Source of the DNA: Lactobacillus colini
Lineage (GTDB): Bacteria > Bacillota > Bacilli > Lactobacillales > Lactobacillaceae
Reading direction: 5' to 3'
Assembly: GCF_017874575.1 (NCBI RefSeq)
Contig: NZ_JAGGLU010000001.1
Span: 329,420-393,419 of the forward strand
DNA length: 64,000 nucleotides
The translations under genes and the position numbers were made by a program. Under the pieces are notes generated by a model. It was not told where the DNA came from. It was given only the letters and a program-made list of their open reading frames with translations, and made no database searches. Of the stretch, positions 8,753 to 16,179 are shown one piece after another (the stretch's first letter is position 1; each line of letters begins with the position of its first letter).

Positions 8753-9136
8753 ATGGAAATTATTAATCTTGATCATATGGTTCTAACTGTAAAAAATTTA
8801 TCTGTATCTAAAAAATTTTATCATGAAGTTATCGGCTTGCCAATTGTTGATGAGCAAAAAAATAATTTTGTATCATTGCGCTGTGGCAATTCACTAATTC
8901 GATTAAGACAATTATCTAATGCTGTTGGTGCTATTGTTGCTGATAAGCTTCAGATCGGTGTATTTGATTTTTGTTTAGAAACATCTGCGTCAGTTAATGA
9001 GATTTTGGATAATTTTAAGAGATTTAATATATCAATTGCTCAAGGTCCAGTTACTAAGAATGGCGCTAAAGGCTCAATGACATCAATATATGTGCGGGAT
9101 CCGGATGGTAATTTAGTTGAAATAAGTACTTATTAA
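8753..9136 (+). CDS. VOC (glyoxalase/bleomycin-resistance/dioxygenase) family protein
   Basis: 127 residues forming one vicinal-oxygen-chelate unit: an N-terminal LDHMVLTVKNLSVSKKFYHEVIG with the metal-binding His, and a C-terminal YVRDPDGNLVEIS with the metal-binding Glu. Members isomerise methylglyoxal adducts, open antibiotics such as fosfomycin, or cleave aromatics. The sequence alone does not choose between these. Ribosome site AAAGAGG precedes ATG. It is monocistronic, so the neighbourhood gives no help on substrate. Confidence 0.85.
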   Translation: MEIINLDHMVLTVKNLSVSKKFYHEVIGLPIVDEQKNNFVSLRCGNSLIRLRQLSNAVGAIVADKLQIGVFDFCLETSASVNEILDNFKRFNISIAQGPVTKNGAKGSMTSIYVRDPDGNLVEISTY

Positions 9137-9397
9137 TCTGCTTTATATATAAGATATTGCATTTAAAAATCAAAAAATGCTAAGCATCAAAGGTTTAGAA
9201 GTTATTTATTAATGTTTTTCATTAAAACTAATATTTTAAGAAGCGATATTATATAAATGTTGATATATAGCCTCTCTTGGTGCTGCTCTGGGTTTGAAGC
9301 TTTATTACTAATTACAACTAAATCTACCATTTTTTAGAATTTTTGTTTCTTGTTTAACATTTATTTGCAATAATTTTTGTTTAGTTTAAATAACATA
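9137..9397. other. Non-coding stretch, left edge of prophage remnant
   Basis: No supported gene. On the minus strand about 9330-9225 a 42-codon frame starts MVDLVVISNKASNPE; with a one-base shift it reads PREAIYQHLYNIAS then stops. It may be a residue of a lost gene but is too short to name. The prophage left junction probably lies here; no clear attachment repeat was found. Confidence 0.35.
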
Positions 9398-9438
9398 AAT
9401 AAGCCACTCCAGAGGAAAATCCTACAGAGTGGCTTATT
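9398..9438 (-). terminator. Terminator of phage lysis genes
   Basis: Perfect 12-bp inverted repeat AATAAGCCACTC (9398-9409) and GAGTGGCTTATT (9427-9438), with a T-rich stretch following on the minus strand. It lies 71 bp past the endolysin stop. Confidence 0.75.
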
Positions 9439-9508
9439 GCAACTTATATTTTATTTTCTAACAAAAACACATTTTTTTGAGAAGTCTTGTACTCCAAAGC
9501 TTCCTTTT

Positions 9509-10357
9509 TTACTTAAATTTACCTAAACTTTTACCATACTTATCTTTACCCACTATATAGCCATACTTACCGCCTGAGCGCGGCTGTCTTAGCCATAATC
9601 TTAACGGTCCTTGCAAAGTAGCATCATACTTGATGACATCGCCTTTTTTAAGCTTAGCGATTGGATCAGCATTGATATGTGGACTTTTATGGATTTCGAG
9701 GGCCTGTCCAAGTGTGAAAGTACCGGATTTCTTGACCCAAGTCGATTTCTTCTTAATAGCTTGCTTTTTATCACCTTGTGCAAGCTTCTTCCAGCCCTCA
9801 CGAGTGGTGTTGACCACGCTTTTATCCATCTTAAAGCCGCTAAACTGCCAGATAGTATAAGTAGACCATGGAGCAACTGAAAAACTTGCATTTGGCAGGC
9901 TCCAGCTATTCCAAGTATCAGTAAGGTACCACGCTACCCATAAACCACAATCCTTAGCGCAGTTTGCTACCTGATTGATTGCTGACTGTTGCACATAGAT
10001 AAGTGGCCACACGCCTGAAAGTTCGTGATAGCGATCTACAAATTTTCTCACATATGAGCAATCTTTACCGAAGCTAACATTTTGATTTTCTTCCCAGTCA
10101 ACAGCAGGTACAGCTTCACCAACGTAATTTTTTGTGTTTTTGTAAAAGTATTCGGCTTCCTTTTTAGCATTGCTACCGCTGCAATAGTGATAAAAGCCCA
10201 GTAATTTACCGGCCTTCTTTGCTGCTTGATAATCTCTATCACAGTAAGGATTTACATAAGAAGTCCCTTGTGTAGCCTTAACCATAGTGACATCAACACC
10301 AGCTTGAGTTGCATAGTTTCTAGGTGAGTCACTATAAACATCTACCATTTTTAACAT
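9509..10357 (-). CDS. Phage endolysin, GH25 muramidase with C-terminal SH3-like domain
   Basis: 282 residues. Residues 1-190 are a GH25 (Chalaropsis-type) lysozyme: VDVYSDSPRNYA at the start with Asp6, and PAVDWEEN with the catalytic Asp87/Glu89 pair. A basic linker (KKQAIKKKSTW) leads to a C-terminal cell-wall-binding SH3-like domain of about 75 residues ending YGYIVGKDKYGKSLGKFK. It cleaves the glycan strands of peptidoglycan at the end of the lytic cycle. No signal peptide is present, so export depends on the holin encoded just upstream. The gene appears intact although the rest of the phage is badly decayed. ATG at 10357 with an AGGAGTG ribosome site. Confidence 0.93.
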   Translation of the reverse strand: MLKMVDVYSDSPRNYATQAGVDVTMVKATQGTSYVNPYCDRDYQAAKKAGKLLGFYHYCSGSNAKKEAEYFYKNTKNYVGEAVPAVDWEENQNVSFGKDCSYVRKFVDRYHELSGVWPLIYVQQSAINQVANCAKDCGLWVAWYLTDTWNSWSLPNASFSVAPWSTYTIWQFSGFKMDKSVVNTTREGWKKLAQGDKKQAIKKKSTWVKKSGTFTLGQALEIHKSPHINADPIAKLKKGDVIKYDATLQGPLRLWLRQPRSGGKYGYIVGKDKYGKSLGKFK

Positions 10358-10418
10358 TTAATCACACTCCTATAATATTTGTTCGGTTCTGATAGTTTGG
10401 CAACTTTAACTACAATTT

Positions 10419-10844
10419 TTAGTTCGTCTTTTTAACTTCAATTGGAGTAGCCGTCTTAGTAGTCACAATGGGTGTGGTTTCTACTTTCTTGCCGTCGATA
10501 GTGTCAACAATTCCTTGGGTTTGCTTCATGATTGCAACGCTCTTTTCAATCTCGCCTTGCACATAATCTTGAGTTGGGTGTGGTAAGTGTGCCAAGTCTA
10601 AAAGCTCAAGCAAGCCGTTAAAGGCATACATAAACTTGTCATCACCACTGCCACCACGCTTTTCAGCTTGATAGACGATAGGAAGTGCCGCTTGTGCGAC
10701 AATCTTCTCTGCCTTGGCTACAAGGTCGCCCTTGCTTGCCTTTTCGTCGATTGCATTCTTGCGCTTGAGATAGTCCCAACCTACTAAAACCGCTGCAACT
10801 GAAGCAATTGCTAAAACTACATCTACACAATTTTTGATACTCAT
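10419..10844 (-). CDS. Phage holin, LLH-type
   Basis: 141 residues with a single N-terminal membrane helix (VVLAIASVAAVLVGWDYL) followed by an amphipathic, charged region and a Thr/Lys-rich tail. This matches the LLH family of lactobacillus phage holins, which permeabilise the membrane and let the endolysin reach the wall. Its ATG (10844) overlaps the stop of the preceding gene remnant as TAATG, indicating translational coupling in the original phage operon. The endolysin lies 61 bp downstream. It looks intact. Confidence 0.83.
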   Translation of the reverse strand: MSIKNCVDVVLAIASVAAVLVGWDYLKRKNAIDEKASKGDLVAKAEKIVAQAALPIVYQAEKRGGSGDDKFMYAFNGLLELLDLAHLPHPTQDYVQGEIEKSVAIMKQTQGIVDTIDGKKVETTPIVTTKTATPIEVKKTN

Positions 10845-10978
10845 TATTCTTTTTTCCTTTCATCATAAAAGGCGCCCTTCATGGACGCCTTAAGCTTGAT
10901 AATTTCAATTTCTTTCTGATTAAGTCGGTCTTTTAACCGCTCAATCTCTTTTTCCTTTTCTTCATACTTTACTTGATA
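10844..10978 (-). pseudogene. 3' remnant of a small phage coiled-coil gene
   Basis: In the minus-strand frame from about 10978 to the TAA at 10846-10844 the sequence reads YQVKYEEKEKEIERLKDRL..., a heptad-rich coiled coil ending FYDERKKE. There is no start codon, because its 5' part is replaced by the truncated capsid gene at a deletion junction near 10978. It is coupled to the holin start (TAATG). Confidence 0.7.
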
Positions 10979-11525
10979 CACCTGCGGAATTCTTAACAGC
11001 AGTGTAAAAGCCGGAAGATACGAACATCACATAGCCACCAGGAATTTCATTATCAGTCATATAAGCTTCAGCAGTATCATATGCTTCTAATGCATTTTGA
11101 GCATCAATAGTATCCGTAATGAAGTTATTATTAACGTTTTCCTTAGCAGTATCATACATAGCCTGAGCTGCGACTTTATCCCTATGAGGAATAGTAATTA
11201 AGCGTTGGTGTTCTTGAGTAATATTTGCTACTTGAAGTGCACCATTTTCACTCATATCCAATTCATCAACATCATAAACCAAACCAGTCTTCATGATTAA
11301 GGCGTACAGTTTCCTTATAGCTTTACGTTCATTATCTTCATTACGCTTGTATTGAACAGGGTCCATAAAGCCACTCATCTTATTGATACGAACTTCACGT
11401 ACACCTACGAAATCAGCTGCAGTAACACTCTTTGCACCACCAGTTAATGGTTGCCAAATTTGAGAGTCAGCAGCAAATTCTTTGTCAAGCTTTGCTAAAT
11501 CTTTGCTATCTAAAACAACAGTCAT
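10962..11525 (-). pseudogene. Phage major capsid protein, 3'-truncated by deletion
   Basis: 187 residues beginning MTVVLDSKDLAKLDKEFAADSQ, with GGAKSVTAADFVGVREVRINKMSGF, resembling the N-terminal two thirds of Siphoviridae major capsid proteins that follow a GP20-type scaffold gene. The frame ends prematurely: after KNSAGV the sequence joins the coiled-coil remnant and stops after SSKV. Capsid tail, head-tail connector, tail, tape-measure and baseplate genes that normally lie between capsid and holin are all missing, so one large deletion is inferred. Family assignment rests on order and general resemblance. Confidence 0.75.
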
Positions 11526-11535
11526 CTAAATTCTC

Positions 11536-12105
11536 CTATTCTTTAATACCTGTCATACGGGCTGCAATCTTATCTACTAATGATGGTTGCTTGGTATTAG
11601 TTGCATTACTTGGGTTACCACTAGCAGTAAATGAAACTTGAGGCTTCTTTTCTTGACTAGTGAATAAATAATCATCAGACTTCTTAAGCCCTTCTAATTG
11701 CTTATCTAAGCCTGATAACTTACCATCTTCAAAATTAATAGTTTCTTGATCAAGTAAAGCTTCAATCGCTTTAGCATTCTTACCACCAGCGTCACGAATA
11801 GCATTGCTGATAGCAAAACCTTTCTTAAGTGCGGCTTCATGAGCTTGATTATTCTTGGTCATTTCTTCCATTTTCTTTTGATATTCAGCAACTTGTTTTT
11901 GTAAATCATCATTACCTTCGACTTGTTTCTTTAAGGCTTTAAGTTGCTCATTACTTTGGTCAACTTGACCATTAAGACCCGCGATTGTATCATCCTTAGT
12001 CTTAATTTGGTCTTTGAAATCTTGTATATCTTTATCATAAGCTTTCATGACCTTAGCAATTGCATCATCTTTAAGCCTCAATTCTTTGAGAAAATCTTTA
12101 TTCAT
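11536..12105 (-). CDS. Phage scaffolding protein (GP20 family)
   Basis: 189 residues, almost wholly helical and charged: MNKDFLKELRLKDDAIAKVMKAYDKDI, then a long coiled coil (QVDQSNEQLKALKKQV...), then GKNAKAIEALLDQETINF and a flexible, Gln/Asn/Ser-rich C-terminus. This is the pattern of the phage minor structural protein GP20/scaffold family, which templates procapsid assembly and then leaves. It sits directly upstream of the capsid gene (10 bp), the normal order. It appears intact but has no useful partner, because the capsid gene is truncated. Confidence 0.87.
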   Translation of the reverse strand: MNKDFLKELRLKDDAIAKVMKAYDKDIQDFKDQIKTKDDTIAGLNGQVDQSNEQLKALKKQVEGNDDLQKQVAEYQKKMEEMTKNNQAHEAALKKGFAISNAIRDAGGKNAKAIEALLDQETINFEDGKLSGLDKQLEGLKKSDDYLFTSQEKKPQVSFTASGNPSNATNTKQPSLVDKIAARMTGIKE

Positions 12106-12169
12106 AAATCTATCTCCTTAATTTTGGGCACAAAAAAAGAACAGTTTTACGACATATTCAGGTCGATTA

Positions 12170-12448
12170 CTAATCTAAGATTTCAATACTTTTAATTTTG
12201 TCTATTGAGATACCATTACCAGCATACCTATCATAACCATCAGGATCTTTATCATGATCTGTCATATAAACGATTTCATCCTTGCCCGACTCAGTATCGT
12301 CCCAGTGACTAGCAGTATCTAAAATAAAATATTTATCACTATGACCATCTTTAAAATTGATAATCACATTTTTCATAAATGTTTTCTCAGTTAAGTCAGC
12401 CAGAAAATAATCATCAGAATTTTTAGGTATTTTTATTACTTGAGTCAT
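12170..12448 (-). CDS. Small protein within phage head module, Sm-like C-terminus
   Basis: 92 residues, MTQVIKIPKNSDDYFL...KDGHSDKYFILDTASHWDDTESGKDEIVYM and ending SIDKIKSIEILD. The ending closely echoes the small Sm-like proteins at 16180-16386 (IKSIEVLNG) and the C-terminus at 28684 (IKSIEIID), so it may belong to the same beta-barrel group, although the middle is diverged. It overlaps the preceding minor-capsid frame by 26 bp, suggesting coupled translation. Function unknown. Confidence 0.55.
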   Translation of the reverse strand: MTQVIKIPKNSDDYFLADLTEKTFMKNVIINFKDGHSDKYFILDTASHWDDTESGKDEIVYMTDHDKDPDGYDRYAGNGISIDKIKSIEILD

Positions 12449-13481
12449 TTTTTACTTTCTCCTTTGGTAAAGCTGGAACAGCATGATAGTCATTCTTAGA
12501 TTGCATTATTTTCATACGTGTCGTTTTTAAAGTTGTACCACGTTTATTCTTATAAACACCAATATTTTTCTTAGCATCAATAAATTGAAAAGGTTGAAAT
12601 ACCTTGCCAATCTTTGCTTTTTGCTTAACTATATTATCCAACTCTTGAGGAGAAATTGTAAAGTAACTAGGTTTACTCGAACGAGTCTTAACAGCTTGTT
12701 CATATTCTTTAGTTCCTTGAATATGTCTAGCTTGTTTATCGGCATTTTGAGTTAATCTAACTTTAGCGGCTTTACTATTAAGCTCTCTATAATTAGGATA
12801 AATCTTTTCCCTAGCATATTGACGATGTAGAAAGCTATGCTCCTTAGTAATTTCACGTAACTTCTTTTGATACGCACTAATTTTAAATTGAGCAGCTTGA
12901 ACCTTTTTATTATCACCAATTCTTAATTGTAAGAACTTTTCATTTTTCCAATTTCTTACCTGACGTTCATAGTATCGCTGCTTCTGTTGAATTTTGACAT
13001 TCTTAACGGCTTGTTCTGAATCATATTGTTTTTGGAAATTATGACTTACACCTTTTATGTAAGGATAAAGCATATGTTGGCAATTAATCCCAAAACATCC
13101 AGCTGGAGTTCCATAACCATGGTCATAAATACTAGGATATCCTTCTACATACCTGCTATCACTCTTAGGAACAATGCACACAACTTTGCCTTGAATAGGA
13201 GCACAGGCTGGTCTTGCGGCAGCATGACTTGTCATAGTAGCAAGTACACTATCAAACTCTTTCATCGATTGCATTCTTGCGTCATTGAAAACACGTGAGG
13301 TGGTGGATTTAATCACTGTCCTAGTGTAACCTTCCATAGACCAACAATGACCACCTTTATCAATAAAAGTTGTATCCATTCCAGCATCATACCACTTGTA
13401 GATATTATCTTTGAGAGTCTGGTCAGGCTTCTGCCTGATAAATGTAGGAACTGATTGATAATAGACTTCAACATCCTTCAT
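12423..13481 (-). pseudogene. Phage minor capsid protein, N-terminus replaced by terminase sequence
   Basis: The 352-codon frame is a chimera. From about residue 24 (LKDNIYKWYDAGMDTTFIDKGGHCWSMEGYTRTVIKSTT) it matches the phage minor capsid 2 family, including PIQGKVV and a Cys/His segment CFGINCQH near residue 130 and a long basic helical C-terminal half. The first 23 residues (MKDVEVYYQSVPTFIRQKPDQ) instead continue the terminase large-subunit frame that lies upstream. A deletion has therefore removed the rest of terL, the portal gene and about 150 residues of the minor capsid N-terminus. It cannot be a working head protein. Confidence 0.75.
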
Positions 13482-13892
13482 ATTGGCAAATTCTTCAAAC
13501 TAGACTGCGATAATATTATCAACCTTGTTTGATTTTGGCTTTTCTGGCTTATCAGCACCGTAAAAATAAAACGTTGAACCTGTTGTCTTATGAACAATAA
13601 TCATTGGACTCACACGGCTTCGAAATTCCGACTCAACATGAAGGATATTCATAGCTCATAATATTTGATTGAATACTGAGGCGTAAGTTAACTGAATTCT
13701 CTCTAATGCAAATAATATTAACTTTTTTACCAGTAGCAATATAATTCATCATCATTGTTACAAGTTTAAGACTGATAGTTGCTGACTTGAAAGAACCACG
13801 CTCACCATTGTAACAATATAAGGCTTGTCAGTTGTCCACAAATCATAAAGATGTGGATTAATTTCATCACTAATCTTTACTACTTGTGTCAT
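13422..13892 (-). pseudogene. Phage terminase large subunit, broken
   Basis: ATG 13892 starts MTQVVKISDEINPHLYDLW. After a one-base shift near 13810 comes a Walker-A-like NGERGSFKSATISLKLV, and after another shift SVFNQIL-stop-AMNILHVESEFRSRVSP and STFYFYGADKPEKPKSNKVDNIIAV-stop-FEEFANM. This is the PBSX/terminase_3 type N-terminal ATPase domain. There are two frameshifts and two in-frame stops, both at positions where Trp codons are expected. It then runs in frame into the minor capsid remnant. Confidence 0.8.
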
Positions 13893-14338
13893 TGTCTTTC
13901 AGCTTCCTTATATCATCAATCACAACAGTGCGATTATCTGGTGCATTGGCATCTTCAACTGCCTTAAGTTGGTACTCAGTAATTTTAGCTTAAGCAATTG
14001 CTTTTCTTTGCTTAGCCTTATCCAATTCAGGATTACCATTATCGCTAAATAAGCCAGCTCGCTTGAAAATGATTTGAGCAGCCTGCAAACGCACTTTGTC
14101 TGATTTACCATATTTAAGAATTTCAATTAATGTTTTTACTGCTAAAGGCAATGCTGAATCAAATTGATAAACTGCATATTCATGTTGAGCCTTTATAAAT
14201 TTAGGATTATTTTTCCATTTATAAAAAGTGGTTTCTCCAATGTGAAGCATTTTAGCTATTTCACTATTAGTTTTTTCGTCTTCAAATAGCAATTTAATGG
14301 CTTTTCTTTGCTTATTTTAATTTAAAGAAGTTACTCAT
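13870..14338 (-). pseudogene. Phage terminase small subunit, broken
   Basis: ATG 14338 gives MSNFFKLK then stop; one base later the frame continues KQRKAIKLLFEDEKTNSEIAKMLHIGETTFYKWKNN, a helix-turn-helix of the TerS DNA-recognition type, through ALPLAVKTLIEILKYGKSDKVRLQAAQIIFKRAGL. An in-frame TAA (13990-13992) interrupts the gene, after which the frame continues AKITEYQLKAVEDANAPDNRT to a stop at 13870. It overlaps the terL start by 23 bp, the usual phage order. So there is one frameshift near the start plus one nonsense mutation. Confidence 0.75.
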
Positions 14339-14393
14339 ATTTTCACTTTTCTTCACACAGTTTCACCACCACCTTAAAAATTATTTACTTTTT

Positions 14394-14451
14394 ACACGTA
14401 TTAAATTATGTACTGTTATATATTTGTAAAGCGTATTACAACACGTATTAA
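14394..14451. promoter_or_regulatory. Candidate HicB operator: direct repeats before first hicA
   Basis: ACACGTATTAA occurs at 14394-14404 and again at 14441-14451, just before the first hicA. The second module has a related inverted form (15155-15171). Shared CACGTA motifs before both modules suggest HicB-binding sites. Confidence 0.5.
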
Positions 14452-14466
14452 TAGAAAGGAGCTTCA

Positions 14467-14626
14467 ATGGAATCAAGAAAAATTATTAAGAGACTCAAAC
14501 ATGAAGGTTGGTTCTTAGCCCGCGTTATAGGTGACGATTACCACTTTAAATACGGTCCCATATCCTAATAAGAACATACCTAAAGGAACTCTTAATAGTA
14601 TCTACAAGCAAGCGGGTTGGAAGTAA
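14467..14626 (+). pseudogene. hicA: HicA-type toxin, frameshifted
   Basis: ATG 14467 follows AAAGGAG. The frame MESRKIIKRLKHEGWFLARVIGDDYHFKYG is the HicA mRNA-interferase fold, with the catalytic His within the double-stranded-RNA-binding-like core. Near 14560 the frame breaks; in another frame it continues YPNKNIPKGTLNSIYKQAGWK to TAA at 14624-14626. A small deletion of about 20-25 bp with a frameshift has removed the segment between HFK and NIPKGT. The toxin should be dead. A HicB remnant follows, giving a type II toxin-antitoxin order. Confidence 0.8.
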
Positions 14627-14638
14627 CCCGTTTGTTTT
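14609..14638 (+). terminator. Hairpin at the hicA stop, before hicB
   Basis: CAAGCGGGTT (14609-14618) pairs with AACCCGTTTG (14625-14634), then TTTT. It spans the hicA stop codon and looks like an internal attenuator. A matching hairpin exists at the same place in the second module. Confidence 0.6.
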
Positions 14639-14682
14639 GGTATCTTGAATTCGTTGAAGATACGTTTTATAGGAGGAAAAAC

Positions 14683-15080
14683 ATGCTACTATATTTTGCT
14701 AAGTTCCACAAAAATGTTGATAATCAATATGAAGTATCGTTTCCAGATTTAGAGCCATATGCTGCAACCTTTGGATATACTCTCGAAGAAGCAATTCAAA
14801 GCGCTCATGACTCATTGGCTGGATATTTACTTACCCAAGAGGATTTTAACGAAGAAGTTCTTGCACCAACTGAAGATCCTGATAAATTTAAAATCACTGC
14901 ACCAGATTTTTTAGTTCCAGTCCAAGTTGATTTAAAGCTTGAACGTGAAAAGGAGCAAAACAAACTTGTAAAAAAACTTTAACTATTCCAGCTTTTGTAA
15001 ATACATTAGCAAAAGAAGCTGATATCAACTTTTCAGCTACTCTGACTGATGCACTAAAAACTAAATTAAATTTAAGATAA
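14683..15080 (+). pseudogene. hicB: HicB antitoxin, frameshifted before its DNA-binding tail
   Basis: ATG 14683 is 5 nt after AGGAGGAAA. MLLYFAKFHKNVDNQYEVSFPDL...ATFGYTLEEAIQSAHDSLAGYLL is the HicB partial RNase-H-like toxin-neutralising domain. At a run of seven A (14970-14976) the frame ends as VKKL-stop. With one extra base it would continue VKKTLTIPAFVNTLAKEADINFSATLTDALKTKLNLR to TAA 15080, a ribbon-helix-helix DNA-binding domain. The neutralising domain (99 residues) could still be made, but DNA binding would be lost. A homopolymer sequencing error must be excluded. Confidence 0.8.
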
Positions 15081-15091
15081 CTGAAACTTGA

Positions 15092-15138
15092 AAGCTAAAG
15101 ATTACGCTCTTTCCGCGTGGTTTTTGGCTTTTTTTTTA
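15092..15138 (+). terminator. Terminator of first hicAB module
   Basis: AAGCTAAAG...ACGC pairs with GCGT...TTTTTGGCTT (imperfect stem), followed by a run of nine T. Confidence 0.75.
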
Positions 15139-15148
15139 CAAAAAGGTA

Positions 15149-15180
15149 TTGAAACACGTACTTAATACGTGCATTATAAT
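15149..15180 (+). promoter_or_regulatory. Promoter/operator of second hicAB module
   Basis: TTGAAA (15149-15154) and TATAAT (15175-15180, long 20-bp spacer) enclose the inverted repeat CACGTA-CTTAA-TACGTG (15155-15171), a likely HicB operator. Confidence 0.55.
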
Positions 15181-15198
15181 AAAGGAAGGAGGTAAAAG

Positions 15199-15376
15199 AT
15201 GGTACAAAGAAGGAAAGCCATTAAAATTCTAAAAAGAATAATTGGTGGCTTGACCGTCATGGAGCCAACCATGATGTTTATACCAATGGTAAGCATTCCG
15301 AACCAATTCCCCGACATGTGAGATCAATGACATTACCTGGGACCATATTGTTAAAAGGAATCACTTAAAGGAATAA
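15199..15376 (+). pseudogene. hicA: Second HicA-type toxin, frameshifted
   Basis: ATG 15199 follows a strong GGAGG site. MVQRRKAIKILKR is the usual HicA start. The frame then shifts to NNWWLDRHGANHDVYTNGKHSEPIPRH, the family core with the catalytic His in RHGANHDVY and the PRH element, and shifts again to EINDITWDHIVKRNHLKE before TAA 15374-15376. Two frameshifts make the toxin non-functional. It belongs to a different HicA subgroup from the copy 730 bp upstream, so the modules are not a recent duplication. Confidence 0.82.
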
Positions 15377-15395
15377 GGGACTTAGCCCTTATTTT
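15372..15395 (+). terminator. Hairpin at stop of second hicA
   Basis: AATAAGGG (15372-15379) pairs with CCCTTATT (15386-15393). It covers the toxin stop codon, as in the first module. Confidence 0.55.
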
Positions 15396-15418
15396 GTGTA
15401 CCATCTTTAGTTAAACAC

Positions 15419-15811
15419 ATGAAAAAAGATAAAATTGCAATATTTCCAATTATAATAACTGAAACCAGCGACTCAAAAGTTAAATATACCGTTCATGTTC
15501 CTGATTTAGATAGAGATACACAAGGTAACACAATAGCAGAAGCAATTGAAATGGGTAAAGATTTAATAGGTACTATGTCACTAGTTGAAAAATTACCTGT
15601 CAATAATACTAAAATACCAAAAGTTGGAGCTAATTCTATAGCTACACTAGTTGATGTCAACATCTCAAAGTATCAAAGAATGAATGATGATAAGACAGTT
15701 AAAAAGACCCTCACTATTCCTAATTACTTGAATGAAGAAGCCAAAGAAGCAGGTCTTAACTTTTCAGCTATCTTAACAGATGCTTTAAAGCAAAAACTCG
15801 GAATTGAATGA
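15419..15811 (+). CDS. hicB: HicB-family antitoxin, intact and orphaned
   Basis: 130 residues: an N-terminal HicB fold (IFPIIITETSDSKVKYTVHVPDLDRDTQGNTIAEAIEMGKDLIG) and an intact C-terminal ribbon-helix-helix (TVKKTLTIPNYLNEEAKEAGLNFSAILTDALKQKLGIE). HicB neutralises HicA and represses the operon. Its own toxin gene just upstream is broken, so it now has no local partner. It may still bind the CACGTA operators of both modules. No good ribosome site precedes ATG 15419, so expression may have depended on coupling to hicA translation. Confidence 0.85.
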   Translation: MKKDKIAIFPIIITETSDSKVKYTVHVPDLDRDTQGNTIAEAIEMGKDLIGTMSLVEKLPVNNTKIPKVGANSIATLVDVNISKYQRMNDDKTVKKTLTIPNYLNEEAKEAGLNFSAILTDALKQKLGIE

Positions 15812-15838
15812 TATTAAAATACAATAATATTGTGTTAC

Positions 15839-15892
15839 AATCCTACATTTATAGATACTTAAATAAGTCATCTATGTATGTAGGATTTTTCT
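15839..15892 (+). terminator. Long terminator of second hicAB module
   Basis: AATCCTACAT (15839-15848) pairs with ATGTAGGATT (15878-15887). The inner ATAGATACTTA and TAAGTCATCTAT also pair with one bulge. A T run follows. Confidence 0.85.
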
Positions 15893-16014
15893 AACTTACT
15901 AATAGCAGAGCTGACTGCCGTTTCAGATACATAATTTCTTTTAGCTGCCGAAATAAAACCGTGCGTTTCAACAACGTCAATAAAATATTTTAGTGGCATT
16001 AAATTATATTTCAT
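15868..16014 (-). pseudogene. LysR-type regulator, N-terminal stub
   Basis: ATG 16014 follows AAGGAG. MKYNLMPLKYFIDVVETHGFISAAKRNYVSETAVSSAISKLEK is the start of a LysR helix-turn-helix, but the frame ends at 15868 after 48 residues, overlapping the hicB terminator. The rest of the DNA-binding domain and the effector domain are absent, so it is a remnant. Confidence 0.75.
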
Positions 16015-16063
16015 TTTATTCTCCTTAAATAAAATCCCATACAAAAACGGCAAATTTAAATAA

Positions 16064-16093
16064 CCGTCATCAATATTGGTGACGGATTTTTTT
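16064..16093 (+). terminator. Intrinsic terminator-like hairpin
   Basis: CCGTCATC (16064-16071) with GGTGACGG (16078-16085), one wobble, followed by seven T on the plus strand. No intact plus-strand gene precedes it. Confidence 0.6.
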
Positions 16094-16179
16094 AATATAT
16101 TAATGCGAATGTCTGTTTACCTTTAAAGATAGCATACAGATATAACAGAATTTTAAAGGCTATAATATCATAATCGTCT

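Noticed and set aside
9601..9891. Overlapping frames on both strands within the endolysin gene
   Set aside because: Alternate-frame shadows; the GH25 frame has full catalytic motifs and a ribosome site.
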